Shown in pieces: positions 44,617 to 54,504 of a DNA stretch of 64,000 nucleotides. The position numbers and the translations under genes were made by a program. The DNA comes from Aestuariispira insulae (GTDB lineage: Bacteria; Pseudomonadota; Alphaproteobacteria; UBA8366; Aestuariispiraceae). How positions within the stretch are numbered: the stretch's first letter is position 1; every line of letters begins with the position of its first letter. The stretch lies in the NCBI RefSeq assembly GCF_003385955.1, contig NZ_QRDW01000001.1, positions 727,893 through 791,892 on the forward strand, written 5' to 3'. The notes under the pieces were generated by a model. The model made no database searches and was not told where the DNA came from. It saw only the letters and a program-made list of their open reading frames with translations.

Positions 44617-44749
44617 GGGCCTGCCTCTCGAAAATGAAACTGCTTGAATTGCCTATTGTCCTGATTGGCATTCAAGTTGTATATACAAGCTAGATTAATC
44701 ATAATGCGCCGGGCATTAAAAGCGCAATTCTAACCGCCGGGAACGAAAA
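44617..44749. promoter_or_regulatory. Divergent hutI/hutF promoter with HutC-type operator
   Basis: TTGTATATACAA (44677-44688) is a perfect 12-base palindrome containing TGTA-N2-TACA, the known HutC (GntR family) recognition pattern. It sits roughly midway between the hutI and hutF starts, so one site can serve both. No hutC gene is in the window. Confidence 0.7.
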
Positions 44750-46135
44750 ATGGCCAATCGTCTTTTTGCAAAATCCGCCCTGCTGGCCGATGGCTGGGCC
44801 GAAAATATCCTGCTGGAATGGGATTGCGATGGCGATCTGACCGTTGTTCAAAGCGCTTTAGCCCCTGATGAGATTCCGGATGCGGAAATAGCCGACGGCC
44901 CAGTATTGCCCGGCATGACCAACCTGCACAGCCACGCCTTTCAGCGCGCCATGGCGGGCCTTGCCGAGCGCCAGGGCGACCCACAGGACAGTTTCTGGAC
45001 CTGGCGCGAGGTGATGTATGGTTTCCTGGCCCGCATCACCCCGGAAGACGCCCAGGCCATCGCCGCCCAGCTTTACCTGGAATGCCTGAAACGCGGCTAT
45101 ACTGCGATCGGTGAGTTCCATTATCTCCACCATGGGCCCGGCGGCGCCCATTACGACAATATCGCGGAAATGTCCTGCCGGGTGATGCAGGCCGCCCAGG
45201 CGACCGGGATCGCGGCAACCCACCTGCCGGTGCTTTATGCCTATGGCGGTTTCGGTGCCACGCCGCTTGGCACCGCTCAACAGCGTTTCAAGAATGATCC
45301 GGACGGCATAATAGAGATCATTTCCGCCACCAGGCAGGCCTTTGCAGATAATCCCAACATCCGGGTCGGCCTGGCGCCGCACAGCCTGCGCGCTGTGGAT
45401 GAGGCCTATCTAACCCAGGCAGTCACCAGCCTGCATGAGGAAGACCACACTGCGCCGGTCCATATCCATATTGCGGAACAGGTCCGCGAGGTGGAGGATT
45501 GCCTTGCCTGGTCCGGACAGCGCCCGGTGGAATGGCTCTATGACAAGATCGAGGTGGACGGGCGTTGGTGCCTGGTCCATGCCACCCATCTGACCGACGG
45601 GGAATGTGATCGGATCGCCGCATCAAAGGCCGTAGCCGGGATCTGTCCAACGACGGAGGCCAATCTGGGCGACGGCCTGTTCCCCTTCCTGCGCTTCCGG
45701 GAACAGAAAGGTATCTGGGGCATCGGGTCCGATAGCCATGTCAGCCAATGCCCGGTGGAAGAGCTGCGCCTGCTGGAATATGGCCAGCGCCTGACCCACC
45801 GTCGGCGCAATCTGGCGGCCAGTGAGACCCAACCATCCGTGGGGGCCACCCTCTGGACCGAGGCGGCACATGGTGGCGCGCAAGCCCTGGCCCGCAATGC
45901 AGGAACCATCGCTGTTGGCAAACGGGCCGATCTGATCGTGCTGGACGCGGATCATGTGAACCTGCATGGCAAAAACGGGGATCAGATCCTGGATGCCCTG
46001 GTCTTTTCCGGGAATGATAATCTCATCCGGGATGTCATGGTCGGCGGCCATTGGCGCATCCGGGAGCGGACCCATCCGCTGGAATCAGAGATCCGCACCC
46101 GTTTCAAGGCGGTGCTTGAGCGGCTGACCGCCTGA
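44750..46135 (+). CDS. hutF: Formimidoylglutamate deiminase
   Basis: A 461-residue amidohydrolase. LPGMTNLHSHAFQRAMAGLAER carries the first metal ligands, EFHYLHH and LAPHSLRAV the next, HIHIAEQ and GIGSDSHVSQCP the rest. It deaminates N-formimidoylglutamate to N-formylglutamate, the substrate of HutG, so this strain uses the five-step histidine pathway. GGGAACG precedes the start. The last 51 bases overlap the convergent GlxA-type gene. Confidence 0.95.
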   Translation: MANRLFAKSALLADGWAENILLEWDCDGDLTVVQSALAPDEIPDAEIADGPVLPGMTNLHSHAFQRAMAGLAERQGDPQDSFWTWREVMYGFLARITPEDAQAIAAQLYLECLKRGYTAIGEFHYLHHGPGGAHYDNIAEMSCRVMQAAQATGIAATHLPVLYAYGGFGATPLGTAQQRFKNDPDGIIEIISATRQAFADNPNIRVGLAPHSLRAVDEAYLTQAVTSLHEEDHTAPVHIHIAEQVREVEDCLAWSGQRPVEWLYDKIEVDGRWCLVHATHLTDGECDRIAASKAVAGICPTTEANLGDGLFPFLRFREQKGIWGIGSDSHVSQCPVEELRLLEYGQRLTHRRRNLAASETQPSVGATLWTEAAHGGAQALARNAGTIAVGKRADLIVLDADHVNLHGKNGDQILDALVFSGNDNLIRDVMVGGHWRIRERTHPLESEIRTRFKAVLERLTA

Positions 46136-47095
46136 TCCGAAGGCCGCCCGGTAGGCCAGCGGGGCAATCCCCACCTGTTTGCGGAAATGATGGCGCAGGG
46201 TTTCCGGCGTGTTCAACCCGCTGAGCTGCGCAATCTGCTCCACATTGAAATCTGTGGTCTCCAATAATTCCCGCGCATAGGCCACACGCTCCGCCGTTAG
46301 CCAGGCCAGCGGGCTTTGACCGGTCCCGTCCTTGAACCGGCGAATGAGCGTACGCAGGCTAAAGCCCGCTTCCCCAGCCATGCGTGTGACAGTCCATTCC
46401 TGATCCAGCTGACGGCGGACCCGGTCCATCAGTCCCGACAGATCCCCGCCGCCGGACCTGGCCACGGGCTTTGGCACGAACTGCGCCTGACCGCCCTCCC
46501 GATGGGCTGGCAGGACCAAGCGCCTTGCAACGGAATTGGCGACCTCCACACCAAAGCGCCGCCGCACGATATGCAGACAGAGATCCAGCCCGGCCGCCGA
46601 GCCTGCGGAGGTAAGCACCTGCCCCTCATCCACATACAGCACATCCGGTTCCAGGGTGATCTCGGGAAAGCGCCGATGGAAAGCATCGGTGTATCGCCAA
46701 TGGGTTGTCGCCCGCCGCCCCGCCAACAGCCCCGCTTCCGCCAGCACAAAGACACCGGAACAGATGGAGGCGACCATGGCCCCGCGCGCCACCGCCCGCT
46801 GCAACAGGCCAATCACCGCCGGATCCACCGGTGCATCCGGCGAGGGCCAGCCCGGCACAATGATCAAATCCGCCTCTTCCCCCATTTCCAGATCGTGCGA
46901 AGCCTGGACCATCAATCCGCCATCCATGGCAAAGGGGCCCTTTTCCCGGGCAATCACCGCAAAACGATACCAATCTACATCCAGCTCCGGGCGCTTGCGG
47001 CCAAACACCTCGACACAGATGCCGAACTCAAAAGTGCAAAGGCCGTCATAGGCCAATATGCAGGCCAAGGGGCCGTTTTGGTCAATGTTTCTCAT
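46085..47095 (-). CDS. GlxA family AraC-type transcriptional regulator
   Basis: A 336-residue protein. An N-terminal DJ-1/PfpI-like domain (LAYDGLCTFEFGICVEVFG, ASICSGVFVLAEAGLLAGRRATTHW, SAGSAAGLDLCLHI) precedes a C-terminal AraC DNA-binding domain (MAGEAGFSLRTLIRRFKDGTG, IAQLSGLNTPETLRHHFRKQVG). The Cys in SICSG is in the DJ-1 nucleophile position. Its target is unknown; the divergent rhodanese gene is a candidate. Its C-terminus runs 51 bases into hutF. Confidence 0.92.
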   Translation of the reverse strand: MRNIDQNGPLACILAYDGLCTFEFGICVEVFGRKRPELDVDWYRFAVIAREKGPFAMDGGLMVQASHDLEMGEEADLIIVPGWPSPDAPVDPAVIGLLQRAVARGAMVASICSGVFVLAEAGLLAGRRATTHWRYTDAFHRRFPEITLEPDVLYVDEGQVLTSAGSAAGLDLCLHIVRRRFGVEVANSVARRLVLPAHREGGQAQFVPKPVARSGGGDLSGLMDRVRRQLDQEWTVTRMAGEAGFSLRTLIRRFKDGTGQSPLAWLTAERVAYARELLETTDFNVEQIAQLSGLNTPETLRHHFRKQVGIAPLAYRAAFGSGGQPLKHRLETGADL

Positions 47096-47201
47096 AATGG
47101 CACTTTATTAACGCATATTGTCATTCACGCCAATAGACGAAATATGCGCCGGTACCTATCCTCCAGGAACCAAACAACATCCGCCGAAAGGAATGATAAA
47201 A

Positions 47202-47624
47202 ATGGCCAGTCCGGTTACCGAAACACCCGCCGCCCCCTCCGATAAGGCACTTGACCATTTCAAGGCGCGCCTTGGGTTCGAGGCGGATTGCTGGGACACC
47301 CATGAAGCCATGGCGACCGGCAATCATGATTTCATCCTGCTGGATGTGCGCCCGCCCGATTGTTATGAGGCAGCTCATGTGCCCGGTGCCATCAACCTGC
47401 CCCACCGCAAGATCATCCAACGCAAGATGGCGGAATTTCCGGCCAACACCCTGTTTGTGGTCTATTGCGAGGGGCCCCATTGCAACGGGGCCAACAAGGC
47501 GGCGATCCGCCTGGCCGAATTGGGCCTGCCGGTCAAGGAAATGATCGGCGGCATGACCGGCTGGGCCGATGAGGGCTTTGACTTTGCAAACGGTCCAGAA
47601 CCGGGCCATGTGCGGCAAAAATGA
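47202..47624 (+). CDS. Rhodanese domain protein
   Basis: A 140-residue single-domain sulfurtransferase-like protein. The domain starts at FILLDVRPPDCYEAAHVPGAINLPH; the active-site loop is VYCEGPHCNGANKAA, with two cysteines in a loop of unusual CEGPHC form. It may act in sulfur transfer or redox signalling. AAGGA supports ATG 47202. It is divergent from the GlxA-type gene and its stop abuts that of the M23 peptidase gene with no spacer. Confidence 0.88.
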   Translation: MASPVTETPAAPSDKALDHFKARLGFEADCWDTHEAMATGNHDFILLDVRPPDCYEAAHVPGAINLPHRKIIQRKMAEFPANTLFVVYCEGPHCNGANKAAIRLAELGLPVKEMIGGMTGWADEGFDFANGPEPGHVRQK

Positions 47625-48449
47625 TCAGTTTGTCGCCGCATCCATGGGCGGGACCAGAAGGCTGGCATCGATCCGTTTGTCGAACCAGTTGACCCGCCAG
47701 TCGAGATGCGCGCCGGTCGAGCGGCCGGTCGACCCCACGGTGCCGAGCCGCTCGCCCTTTTTCACGAACTGCCCGACCGCCACCTCAACCTTGTCCAGAT
47801 GCAGGAAACCGGAGGCCAGCCCATGGCCGTGATCCAACAGGATCGTGCCGCCGGAATAATAAAGGTCCGGTTCCGCCAATGTGACTATGCCGGAGGCCGG
47901 AGCCAGGACCGGTGTTCCCTTGGGCGCTGCGATATCAATGCCGTAATGGGGCTGTTTCGGCTGGCCGTTCAGCACCCGCTGTGATCCGTAAACACCGGAG
48001 ATGCGGCCCTTGGCCGGCCAGATGAAACCCTCCAGGAACCAGGTCGTATCCCGGTCGATTTTCCTGGTTTCCCTTACCTTCGCTGCCTCCGCACGGATGC
48101 GTTTCAGCAGGCTCTCCGGCGGCGTCACCTTTTTGGGCGGCAGACCGTCAATGCGCTGAATCTGATAGTCCCGTATGACGATGGAAAGCGGACGTGTTTC
48201 CGCACTGCCGTCGGGATAACGGATTTCCAGCGCCATGGCCGTTGGATCATCCCGGTGAAAGCCGATGATGAAGTCACCGTTTTTTGAGACCCGCACCTGC
48301 CGACCGTCAAACTGAATGGTCGTACCTGGCAAGGTCTTGCCAATCACCAAACCACCCTGAGTGAAATTCCCGTCCAATTGCGTGCGGTCATCAGCCCTGG
48401 CTGTGCCAAGCGCCAGCATCAGCCCCAGGAAAACACCCATCCATTTCAT
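47625..48449 (-). CDS. M23 family metallopeptidase (LytM-like)
   Basis: A 274-residue secreted peptidase. The signal peptide runs to about residue 19 (GTARADD). A beta-rich N-terminal region (GLVIGKTLPGTTIQFDGRQV) precedes the M23 domain, which has zinc ligands in PHYGIDIAAPKG (HxxxD), GFLHLDKVEV (HLD-type) and HLDWRVNW. It should cleave peptidoglycan cross-links or activate amidases. ATG overlaps the xseA stop (ATGA), so the pair is coupled. Confidence 0.92.
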   Translation of the reverse strand: MKWMGVFLGLMLALGTARADDRTQLDGNFTQGGLVIGKTLPGTTIQFDGRQVRVSKNGDFIIGFHRDDPTAMALEIRYPDGSAETRPLSIVIRDYQIQRIDGLPPKKVTPPESLLKRIRAEAAKVRETRKIDRDTTWFLEGFIWPAKGRISGVYGSQRVLNGQPKQPHYGIDIAAPKGTPVLAPASGIVTLAEPDLYYSGGTILLDHGHGLASGFLHLDKVEVAVGQFVKKGERLGTVGSTGRSTGAHLDWRVNWFDKRIDASLLVPPMDAATN

Positions 48450-50023
48450 AACAAGCTTCCCTGTCTGTTTTCCGGCTTGGCTTCCGCCTCGTCCGGTTTT
48501 GCCGCTTCCGTTTTCTTGGCCTTGGCTTTCGGTTTCGGCTGGGTCCTTTTTGTGATGACATCGGCAAAGCTGCCCGCGCCAAAAACCACATCCACACCGC
48601 CATCCTGGAAACCGACCGAGCCATTGCCCGCCGCATGGGCCGCTTCCGCGGTGCTGATCACCTGCCCGTTTTCATCCCGGACCACGGCATAACCGCGCTT
48701 CAGGACATTTTGATAGGATAGTGCCTCCAACTGCGCATCCAGCCGTTCCAGATGACGGTTCCCATCGGTTGCGATCCGGCCAAAGGCCTGATCCAGCCGC
48801 TCGCCCAGCCGCCGGTCCTCATAACGCCGTTCCGCCTGCCGCCTGGCTTGATTAAGGGCGGTATTCAGTCGCTCGCCCAACCCAGCCAGCCGTTCGGCCT
48901 TATGGTCCAGCACTTCACGCGGGGAACGCAACCGGCTGCCGGCCAGCGCCGTGCGCTGTTCTAGGCTGCGCAGGCCCGCCTGCCAGCCAAGGCCCAGCCG
49001 CTCCGCATAATCATCCAATCGCTGGGACGCCACCTGCAGCAGACTATCCGGTTTCGGCAGGCCGCGGCCCAACCCTTCCAGATGGCGGGCGGTTTCCTGC
49101 AGTTGACGATTGAGGCCGCTGATCGCCCGCCGGTCCATATCCTTAACCATGGCAATGAGGTCGGTGCGCACCGGTACGGCCATTTCCGCCGCCGCCGTCG
49201 GGGTCGGCGCGCGCCGGTCGGACGCAAAATCGATCAAGGTGGTATCGGTTTCATGGCCAACTGCGGAGATCAGCGGAATTTCGCTTGCCGCCGCCGCGCG
49301 CACCACCACTTCCTCGTTAAAGGCCCAAAGATCTTCCAGGCTGCCGCCGCCCCTGGCGACGATCAACAGATCGGGCCTTGGCACCTTGCCGCCATCGGGC
49401 AGCCGGTTGAACCCTGCAATGGCGCGCGCCACCTGTTCCGCCGCACCTTCCCCCTGGACCATGACCGGCCAGAGCAATACATGGCGCGGGAAGCGGTCTT
49501 TCAGCCGGTGCAGGATATCGCGGATGACAGCCCCTGTGGGCGAGGTCACAACGCCGATCACCTGGGGCAGGAAAGGAAGCGGACGCTTGCGTTCCTCCGC
49601 AAACAGGCCTTCGGCGGCCAGTTTCTTGCGCCGTTCTTCCAGCAGTTTCAGGAGCGCGCCCTCCCCCGCCAGTTCCATGCTCTCGATCACGATCTGGTAT
49701 TTCGAGCGACCGGGATAGGTGGTCAATTTGCCGGTCACCACCACTTCCAGCCCGTCTTCCGGCAACACCGACAGTTTCGAGGCCTGCCCGCGCCAGCAGA
49801 TCCCATCAATGACCGAATCGGTATCTTTCAGCGCCATATACATGTGGCCGGAGGCCGCCCGCTTGAAACCGGAAATCTCACCCCTCAGCCGGACATAGGA
49901 AAAGGCATCCTCGACCGTGCGTTTCAGCACGAGAGAGAGCTCTGTCACCGTCAATTCGGGCAGGTTGCTGGCAGGCTTTTTTTCCGCCTTGGGTTCCGGC
50001 GGTGCGTCAAACAAATCCATCAT
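48446..50023 (-). CDS. xseA: Exodeoxyribonuclease VII large subunit
   Basis: A 525-residue subunit. The OB-fold (LRGEISGFKRAASGHMYMAL) is followed by the catalytic domain with GVVTSPTGAVIRDI, ARGGGSLEDLWAFNEE and SAVGHETDTTLIDFASDRRAPTPTAAAE, then a long coiled-coil region. The C-terminus has a K/A/P-rich tail ending QGSLL. It degrades single-stranded DNA with XseB, which is not in the window. The start at 50023 lacks a good ribosome binding site; ATG 50020 is equivalent. Confidence 0.95.
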   Translation of the reverse strand: MMDLFDAPPEPKAEKKPASNLPELTVTELSLVLKRTVEDAFSYVRLRGEISGFKRAASGHMYMALKDTDSVIDGICWRGQASKLSVLPEDGLEVVVTGKLTTYPGRSKYQIVIESMELAGEGALLKLLEERRKKLAAEGLFAEERKRPLPFLPQVIGVVTSPTGAVIRDILHRLKDRFPRHVLLWPVMVQGEGAAEQVARAIAGFNRLPDGGKVPRPDLLIVARGGGSLEDLWAFNEEVVVRAAAASEIPLISAVGHETDTTLIDFASDRRAPTPTAAAEMAVPVRTDLIAMVKDMDRRAISGLNRQLQETARHLEGLGRGLPKPDSLLQVASQRLDDYAERLGLGWQAGLRSLEQRTALAGSRLRSPREVLDHKAERLAGLGERLNTALNQARRQAERRYEDRRLGERLDQAFGRIATDGNRHLERLDAQLEALSYQNVLKRGYAVVRDENGQVISTAEAAHAAGNGSVGFQDGGVDVVFGAGSFADVITKRTQPKPKAKAKKTEAAKPDEAEAKPENRQGSLL

Positions 50024-50075
50024 AACAGTATTCTATTGCTCATCGTCGCTATGGCAAAGGCCAATGGAACGGTCG

Positions 50076-50480
50076 TCATGCACCATCACCAGACGCATTC
50101 CACTCCGCATGAACCTTATAAAGCGCCAGGATCTTCTGGATAGTTTCATGGTCACAGCCCATATCCTGGATATTAGCGGTGACATTCTGTCTCAGCATCT
50201 GGCGCCGTGCCTCGATAATGGCCTGGCGTTGTTTCTTATCCAGATCCTCGCGCATCTCGGCCAGCTGTTTATAGACGGCCGGCATCAGGGCCATGAAGTT
50301 GGCCTGGTATTTCTGCACGGTCTCTTCATTCATCTGGCCGCATCTTGTGGCGACGATCTCGGCGGTGACGAACCGGTCAAAGATTTTCAGGACATCCTGA
50401 TCCTCCGCACCCGCTTGGGAGAGCAGGATCGGCAGAACCGCACAGCTAAGCGCAAAAGACCGGACAGCACGCAACAACAT
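50076..50480 (-). CDS. Hypothetical secreted helical protein
   Basis: A 134-residue protein I do not recognise. The signal peptide ends near QAGAED. The mature part is nearly all helical (YQANFMALMPAVYKQLAEMRE, KKQRQAIIEARRQML) with two cysteines (ATRCGQM and DMGCDHE), likely one disulfide. GAGG six bases upstream supports ATG 50480 over the TTG four codons earlier. It lies upstream of xseA on the same strand, 52 bases away. Confidence 0.7.
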   Translation of the reverse strand: MLLRAVRSFALSCAVLPILLSQAGAEDQDVLKIFDRFVTAEIVATRCGQMNEETVQKYQANFMALMPAVYKQLAEMREDLDKKQRQAIIEARRQMLRQNVTANIQDMGCDHETIQKILALYKVHAEWNASGDGA

Positions 50481-50652
50481 TTGATACCTCAAGACTGGTT
50501 CCCTAAATTTCGACGGACCCGCAAACCTAAAGAGACAAGCCCTGTTTCACAATATCGCGTTTGAAAGGTCGTCAATTGGGGTGAGCCATGCTAAAACCCC
50601 GCCCAGAAGAAACCATCTTTGCAATTTTCATCGCTAGAGAGACTGAATTCCC

Positions 50653-51942
50653 ATGAAAATTCTCGTCGTTGGTTCCGGTGGCCGGGAACATGCCCTTTGC
50701 TGGGCGATCGCCAAATCCGATCAGTGCGAGCAGCTGTTTTGCGCGCCCGGCAATGCCGGCATCCGGGATGTGGCCGAATGCGTTGCCATCAAGGCCGAGG
50801 ATGTGGAAGGGATTGTCCAGTTTTCCATGGACCAGAGCATCGATTTGGTCGTGATCGGCCCCGAAGCGCCGCTGGTGCTGGGCCTGGCCGACAAGCTGGA
50901 TGCGGTCGGGATTAAATCCTTCGGCCCCAGTGCAGCGGCAGCCGAATTGGAAGGCTCCAAAGGCTTCATGAAGGATATCCTGGCGAAATATGAAATCCCC
51001 ACCGCCGAATATCAGCGCTTCACCGATGTGGAAGCCGCCCGCGCCTATGTGAAAGAAAAGGGCGCGCCCATCGTGGTCAAAACCGACGGCCTGGCCGCCG
51101 GTAAAGGGGTCACCGTCGCCCAGAGCCTGGAAGAAGCCCTGAAAGCCGTGGATGATGCCATGGTCGGCGGCACCTTTGGCGATGCGGGCGCGGAAGTGGT
51201 GATCGAGGAATGCATGGTCGGCGAAGAGCTTTCCTTCTTTGCGATCTGTGACGGGATGACCGCCCGCGCCTTTGGTTCCGCCCAAGATCACAAAGCGGTT
51301 TTCGACGGCGACAAAGGCCCCAATACCGGCGGCATGGGCGCCTACAGCCCCGCCCCGGTCTGCACGCCTGAAATCGAAGCCCAGATCATGGAAACCATTA
51401 TCACGCCCTTGATGATCGGCATGGCCAATGAGGGCAAACCCTATAAAGGGGTTTTGTTCGCAGGCCTGATGATTACGGTTCAGGGCCCGAAGGTGATCGA
51501 ATTTAATGTGCGTTTCGGCGATCCGGAATGCCAGGTCCTGATGATGCGCCTGGGCAACGACATCCTGGCGCTGCTGGACGCTTCCGCCAGCGGCGCGCTG
51601 GACCAGGCGCGTCCCGCTTGGAAGGATGAAACCGCCCTGACCGTGGTCATGGCCGCCGACGGCTATCCGGGTGCTTATGAGAAAAACACCGTGATCCGAA
51701 ATCTGGATGCCGCGCAAGCGGATGAAGCGGTCACTATTTTCCATGCAGGCACCGCGCTTGGCGAAAATGGCGATCTGCTGGCCACCGGAGGCCGGGTCTT
51801 GAATGTGACCGCACGCGCAGATTCCGTCACCGATGCACAAGCCAAGGCCTATGAGGCCGTCAATAAGGTGAATTGGCCTCACGGCTATTTTCGCACCGAT
51901 ATCGGCTGGCGCGCGGTCGGGCGGGAAAAAGCGGAAAACTGA
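50653..51942 (+). CDS. purD: Phosphoribosylamine-glycine ligase
   Basis: A 429-residue ATP-grasp enzyme of purine synthesis. The N-terminal [19 protein letters not shown], the ATP-binding [29 protein letters not shown] and [15 protein letters not shown] are all present. It joins glycine to phosphoribosylamine. Length is standard. It is divergent from the preceding gene (172 bases) and followed closely by a small membrane protein gene. Confidence 0.97.
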   Translation: MKILVVGSGGREHALCWAIAKSDQCEQLFCAPGNAGIRDVAECVAIKAEDVEGIVQFSMDQSIDLVVIGPEAPLVLGLADKLDAVGIKSFGPSAAAAELEGSKGFMKDILAKYEIPTAEYQRFTDVEAARAYVKEKGAPIVVKTDGLAAGKGVTVAQSLEEALKAVDDAMVGGTFGDAGAEVVIEECMVGEELSFFAICDGMTARAFGSAQDHKAVFDGDKGPNTGGMGAYSPAPVCTPEIEAQIMETIITPLMIGMANEGKPYKGVLFAGLMITVQGPKVIEFNVRFGDPECQVLMMRLGNDILALLDASASGALDQARPAWKDETALTVVMAADGYPGAYEKNTVIRNLDAAQADEAVTIFHAGTALGENGDLLATGGRVLNVTARADSVTDAQAKAYEAVNKVNWPHGYFRTDIGWRAVGREKAEN

Positions 51943-51965
51943 CGGCAGGGAAGGATAGGACTGCC

Positions 51966-52232
51966 ATGACCTCAGCGGATTTCATTCGCGAACATAGCTG
52001 GCTGGTGGCAGCCTTCATCCTCTTTATCGTGGTTCTGTTCGGCCTGCTCCGGCGGGTTGCCAAAGGCCGATCAGGCAAAGCCGGGCGTGAAAATTCAGCA
52101 GACCGCCATCACCCGGATGAACTGCCCGATCTCACGGAAAATTTGCGGCGGGTGAAGATCGTCACCATATTCGCCGGAGGCTGCATTATCGGCTTTACCC
52201 TGTGGGCCGTGTTCAATAGCCTGTCACAATAA
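51966..52232 (+). CDS. Small membrane protein
   Basis: An 88-residue protein with two transmembrane helices (about residues 12-29 and 64-84) separated by a charged, histidine-containing loop. Function unknown. The start at 51966 has AGGA about ten bases upstream. It lies between purD (23 bases) and pmbA (27 bases), probably in one operon. Confidence 0.65.
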   Translation: MTSADFIREHSWLVAAFILFIVVLFGLLRRVAKGRSGKAGRENSADRHHPDELPDLTENLRRVKIVTIFAGGCIIGFTLWAVFNSLSQ

Positions 52233-52259
52233 ACGCAATACCAACGGAGCGCCTGTTTC

Positions 52260-53594
52260 ATGGACACCCAAACCCTGCTCAACGATCTGGTTAAAAAGGC
52301 TCTGGCAAAAGGGGCCGATGCCGCAGACGCGCTGGGCGCCACCGCCATTTCCGTCTCCCATGCCCAACGGCTTGGCAAGATGGAGAAGCTGGAGCGGTCG
52401 GAGGCCCATGATCTGGGTTTGAGAGTTCTCGTGGGCCAGCGCCAAGCCATGGTTTCCAGCAATGACTGGGACACCGCCTCGCTCGATACCCTGGTGGATC
52501 AGGCGATCGCCATGGCCAAGGCCGTTCCGGAAGATCAATATGTCGGCTTGGCTGATCCGGATCAGTTGTTCACCGGCCAACCCAAGGATCTGGATCTCTA
52601 TGATGCCCAGGAGCCGGATGCGGAGACCCTGATCGAGCGTGCGCGCATTGTCGAGGAAGCGGCCCTGGCCGTAGACGGCATCACCAATTCGGAGGGTGCA
52701 GAGGCAGACTGGAACCAGTGGGAAGTCAATCTGGTCGCGTCCAACGGTTTTTCCGGCACTTATCGCAACAGCCGCCACGGGGTGGGCGTGTCTGTTCTGG
52801 CGGGCAGCGGTGTCGAGATGGAAACCGATTATGATTTCAAAAATGTGATCCACGGGTCTGATCTCGGCAATCTGGACGAGATCGGCCGGACCGCTGGCAA
52901 CAAGGCGGTTGCCAAGCTGGGGCCAAAAAAGATTGGCACCGCTGCCATGCCGATGATTTTTGATCCGCGCATATCAAACGGCCTTGCCCGGCATCTGACC
53001 AGCGCGATCAACGGGGCCTCCATCGCACGCGGCACCAGCTTCCTGAAGGACAAACTGGGCCAGGCCGTCATGGCCAGCAGCATCACCATTGTCGAGGACC
53101 CGCACCGCCTGCGCGGCCTGGGTTCCAAACCTTTTGATGCGGAAGGCCTGGCCAACCATGCCAAGAAACTGGTGGATGCCGGTCAGTTGACCACCTGGGT
53201 CCTGGATCTGCGGACCGCGCGCCAGCTGGGCATGGAAAGCACCGGCAACGCGGCACGCGGTGTCGGCTCACCGCCCTCGCCCGCCACCACCAATGTACAT
53301 ATTGAAGCAGGCCAGCTCTCGCCGGAAGACTTGATGGCGGATATCAAGCAGGGTTTCTATATCACCAGCCTGATGGGCATGGGGGTGAATGGCGTTACCG
53401 GCGACTATAGCCGGGGCGCTTCCGGTTTCGCCATCATCGATGGCAAGATTGCCTATCCGGTCAGCGAAGTGACCATCGCGGGCAATCTGAAAGACATGTT
53501 CATGGAAATGACGGCGGCCAGCGACCTTGAGTTTAAATATAGCTGCAATGCGCCCACTATCCGCATCGATGGCATGACCCTGGCCGGGATGTGA
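52260..53594 (+). CDS. pmbA: PmbA/TldE subunit of the TldD/E metalloprotease
   Basis: A 444-residue protein. The segments DLGLRVLVGQRQAMVSSNDW, VASNGFSGTYRNSRHG and RGVGSPPSPATTNVHIEAG, with the end YPVSEVTIAGNLKDMF, are those of PmbA/TldE. In the known heterodimer TldD carries zinc while PmbA has no zinc site. It matures peptides such as microcin B17 and degrades unfolded peptides. tldD is not in the window. Confidence 0.93.
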   Translation: MDTQTLLNDLVKKALAKGADAADALGATAISVSHAQRLGKMEKLERSEAHDLGLRVLVGQRQAMVSSNDWDTASLDTLVDQAIAMAKAVPEDQYVGLADPDQLFTGQPKDLDLYDAQEPDAETLIERARIVEEAALAVDGITNSEGAEADWNQWEVNLVASNGFSGTYRNSRHGVGVSVLAGSGVEMETDYDFKNVIHGSDLGNLDEIGRTAGNKAVAKLGPKKIGTAAMPMIFDPRISNGLARHLTSAINGASIARGTSFLKDKLGQAVMASSITIVEDPHRLRGLGSKPFDAEGLANHAKKLVDAGQLTTWVLDLRTARQLGMESTGNAARGVGSPPSPATTNVHIEAGQLSPEDLMADIKQGFYITSLMGMGVNGVTGDYSRGASGFAIIDGKIAYPVSEVTIAGNLKDMFMEMTAASDLEFKYSCNAPTIRIDGMTLAGM

Positions 53595-53615
53595 CGGTCC
53601 GGCTGCCCGCAGTGA

Positions 53616-54470
53616 TCACAGCGCCTGAAAAGCCAGGGCGATTCCATGGGTATTACCAGGCTGAACCAGAATAGAACCATCCCCATGGCGTAGATGCCCG
53701 ACACCATTGCAGGAAAGCACCGCTTCCGTCCGATCAGTATCCTCCACCGCGATACTGGCAGCCAGGATCGTGCCATCCTCCAGAGGCCCCACCCATTCCA
53801 GGCCGGGATAGAGCTGATCCATCTGATCGGGGTGAATGAAGACCAATTTGCCGCCACCAGTTTCAACGATCAACCGGCCCGGCTGGCGGACCACCGGTTC
53901 TTGAAAGAAGCTTTCATAGACCGCGGCCAGGCTCTCTGGATCCTGATGCAGGATCACATAGGCATGAACAGCCTTTGCGCCATTTTCATGGGCCATCCAT
54001 TCCGGCCGCCAGACCAAATCCGGTGTCAGATGCTGGCATAGGAAACCGGAAAAGCCTGGCAGGTTTCCGTCTTTGGGATGCATCAGCTTGAAGGCTGGTT
54101 TGACATCGCCTTCCGGCATTTCCAACAATCTGGCCAGATCCTGAACCGGCTGCATGTCAAACCCGGCGGCTTTCAGATGCCGGGCGGTCATATCCGCATC
54201 ATCACTGCGCAGAACCAGTTTCAAAAACCCTTCCCGTATGCGGATGAAATCATTCAGCCCCGCATCAAATTGGGTGGGGTCAACAATGCCCAGGATCTCC
54301 AGATAATCCGGCCCGAACATGATGCAATAGTTGGCGGTGCCCCAGCCGATATGGCGGCCCCTGCGGGTCACGGTGAACCCCAGTTTCAAATAGGTCTCCC
54401 GGGCCGCCTCCAGATCACGCACCCCAATGATGGAATGATCAATTCCCGCAATCGCTGTCTTGGATGACAT
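53616..54470 (-). CDS. VOC family (glyoxalase-like) protein
   Basis: A 284-residue protein beginning AIAGIDHSIIGVRDLEAARETYLKLGF, the usual vicinal-oxygen-chelate opening. HIGWGTANYCIMFGPDYLEILGI supplies the metal-binding Glu, and a second module begins about residue 140. It matches the glyoxalase_3-like family of unknown substrate. GGGGGA supports ATG 54470 over a longer frame to 54536. It lies 34 bases after rarD. Confidence 0.85.
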   Translation of the reverse strand: MSSKTAIAGIDHSIIGVRDLEAARETYLKLGFTVTRRGRHIGWGTANYCIMFGPDYLEILGIVDPTQFDAGLNDFIRIREGFLKLVLRSDDADMTARHLKAAGFDMQPVQDLARLLEMPEGDVKPAFKLMHPKDGNLPGFSGFLCQHLTPDLVWRPEWMAHENGAKAVHAYVILHQDPESLAAVYESFFQEPVVRQPGRLIVETGGGKLVFIHPDQMDQLYPGLEWVGPLEDGTILAASIAVEDTDRTEAVLSCNGVGHLRHGDGSILVQPGNTHGIALAFQAL

Positions 54471-54504
54471 GATACATTCCCCCTGAAAAATGGATGTTGA
54501 TCGC

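Noticed and set aside
43396-44637. 413-codon open frame on the plus strand
   Set aside because: Antisense to hutI, which has all metal ligands; composition is that of a shadow frame.
49082-50143. 353-codon open frame on the plus strand
   Set aside because: Antisense to xseA; no domain.
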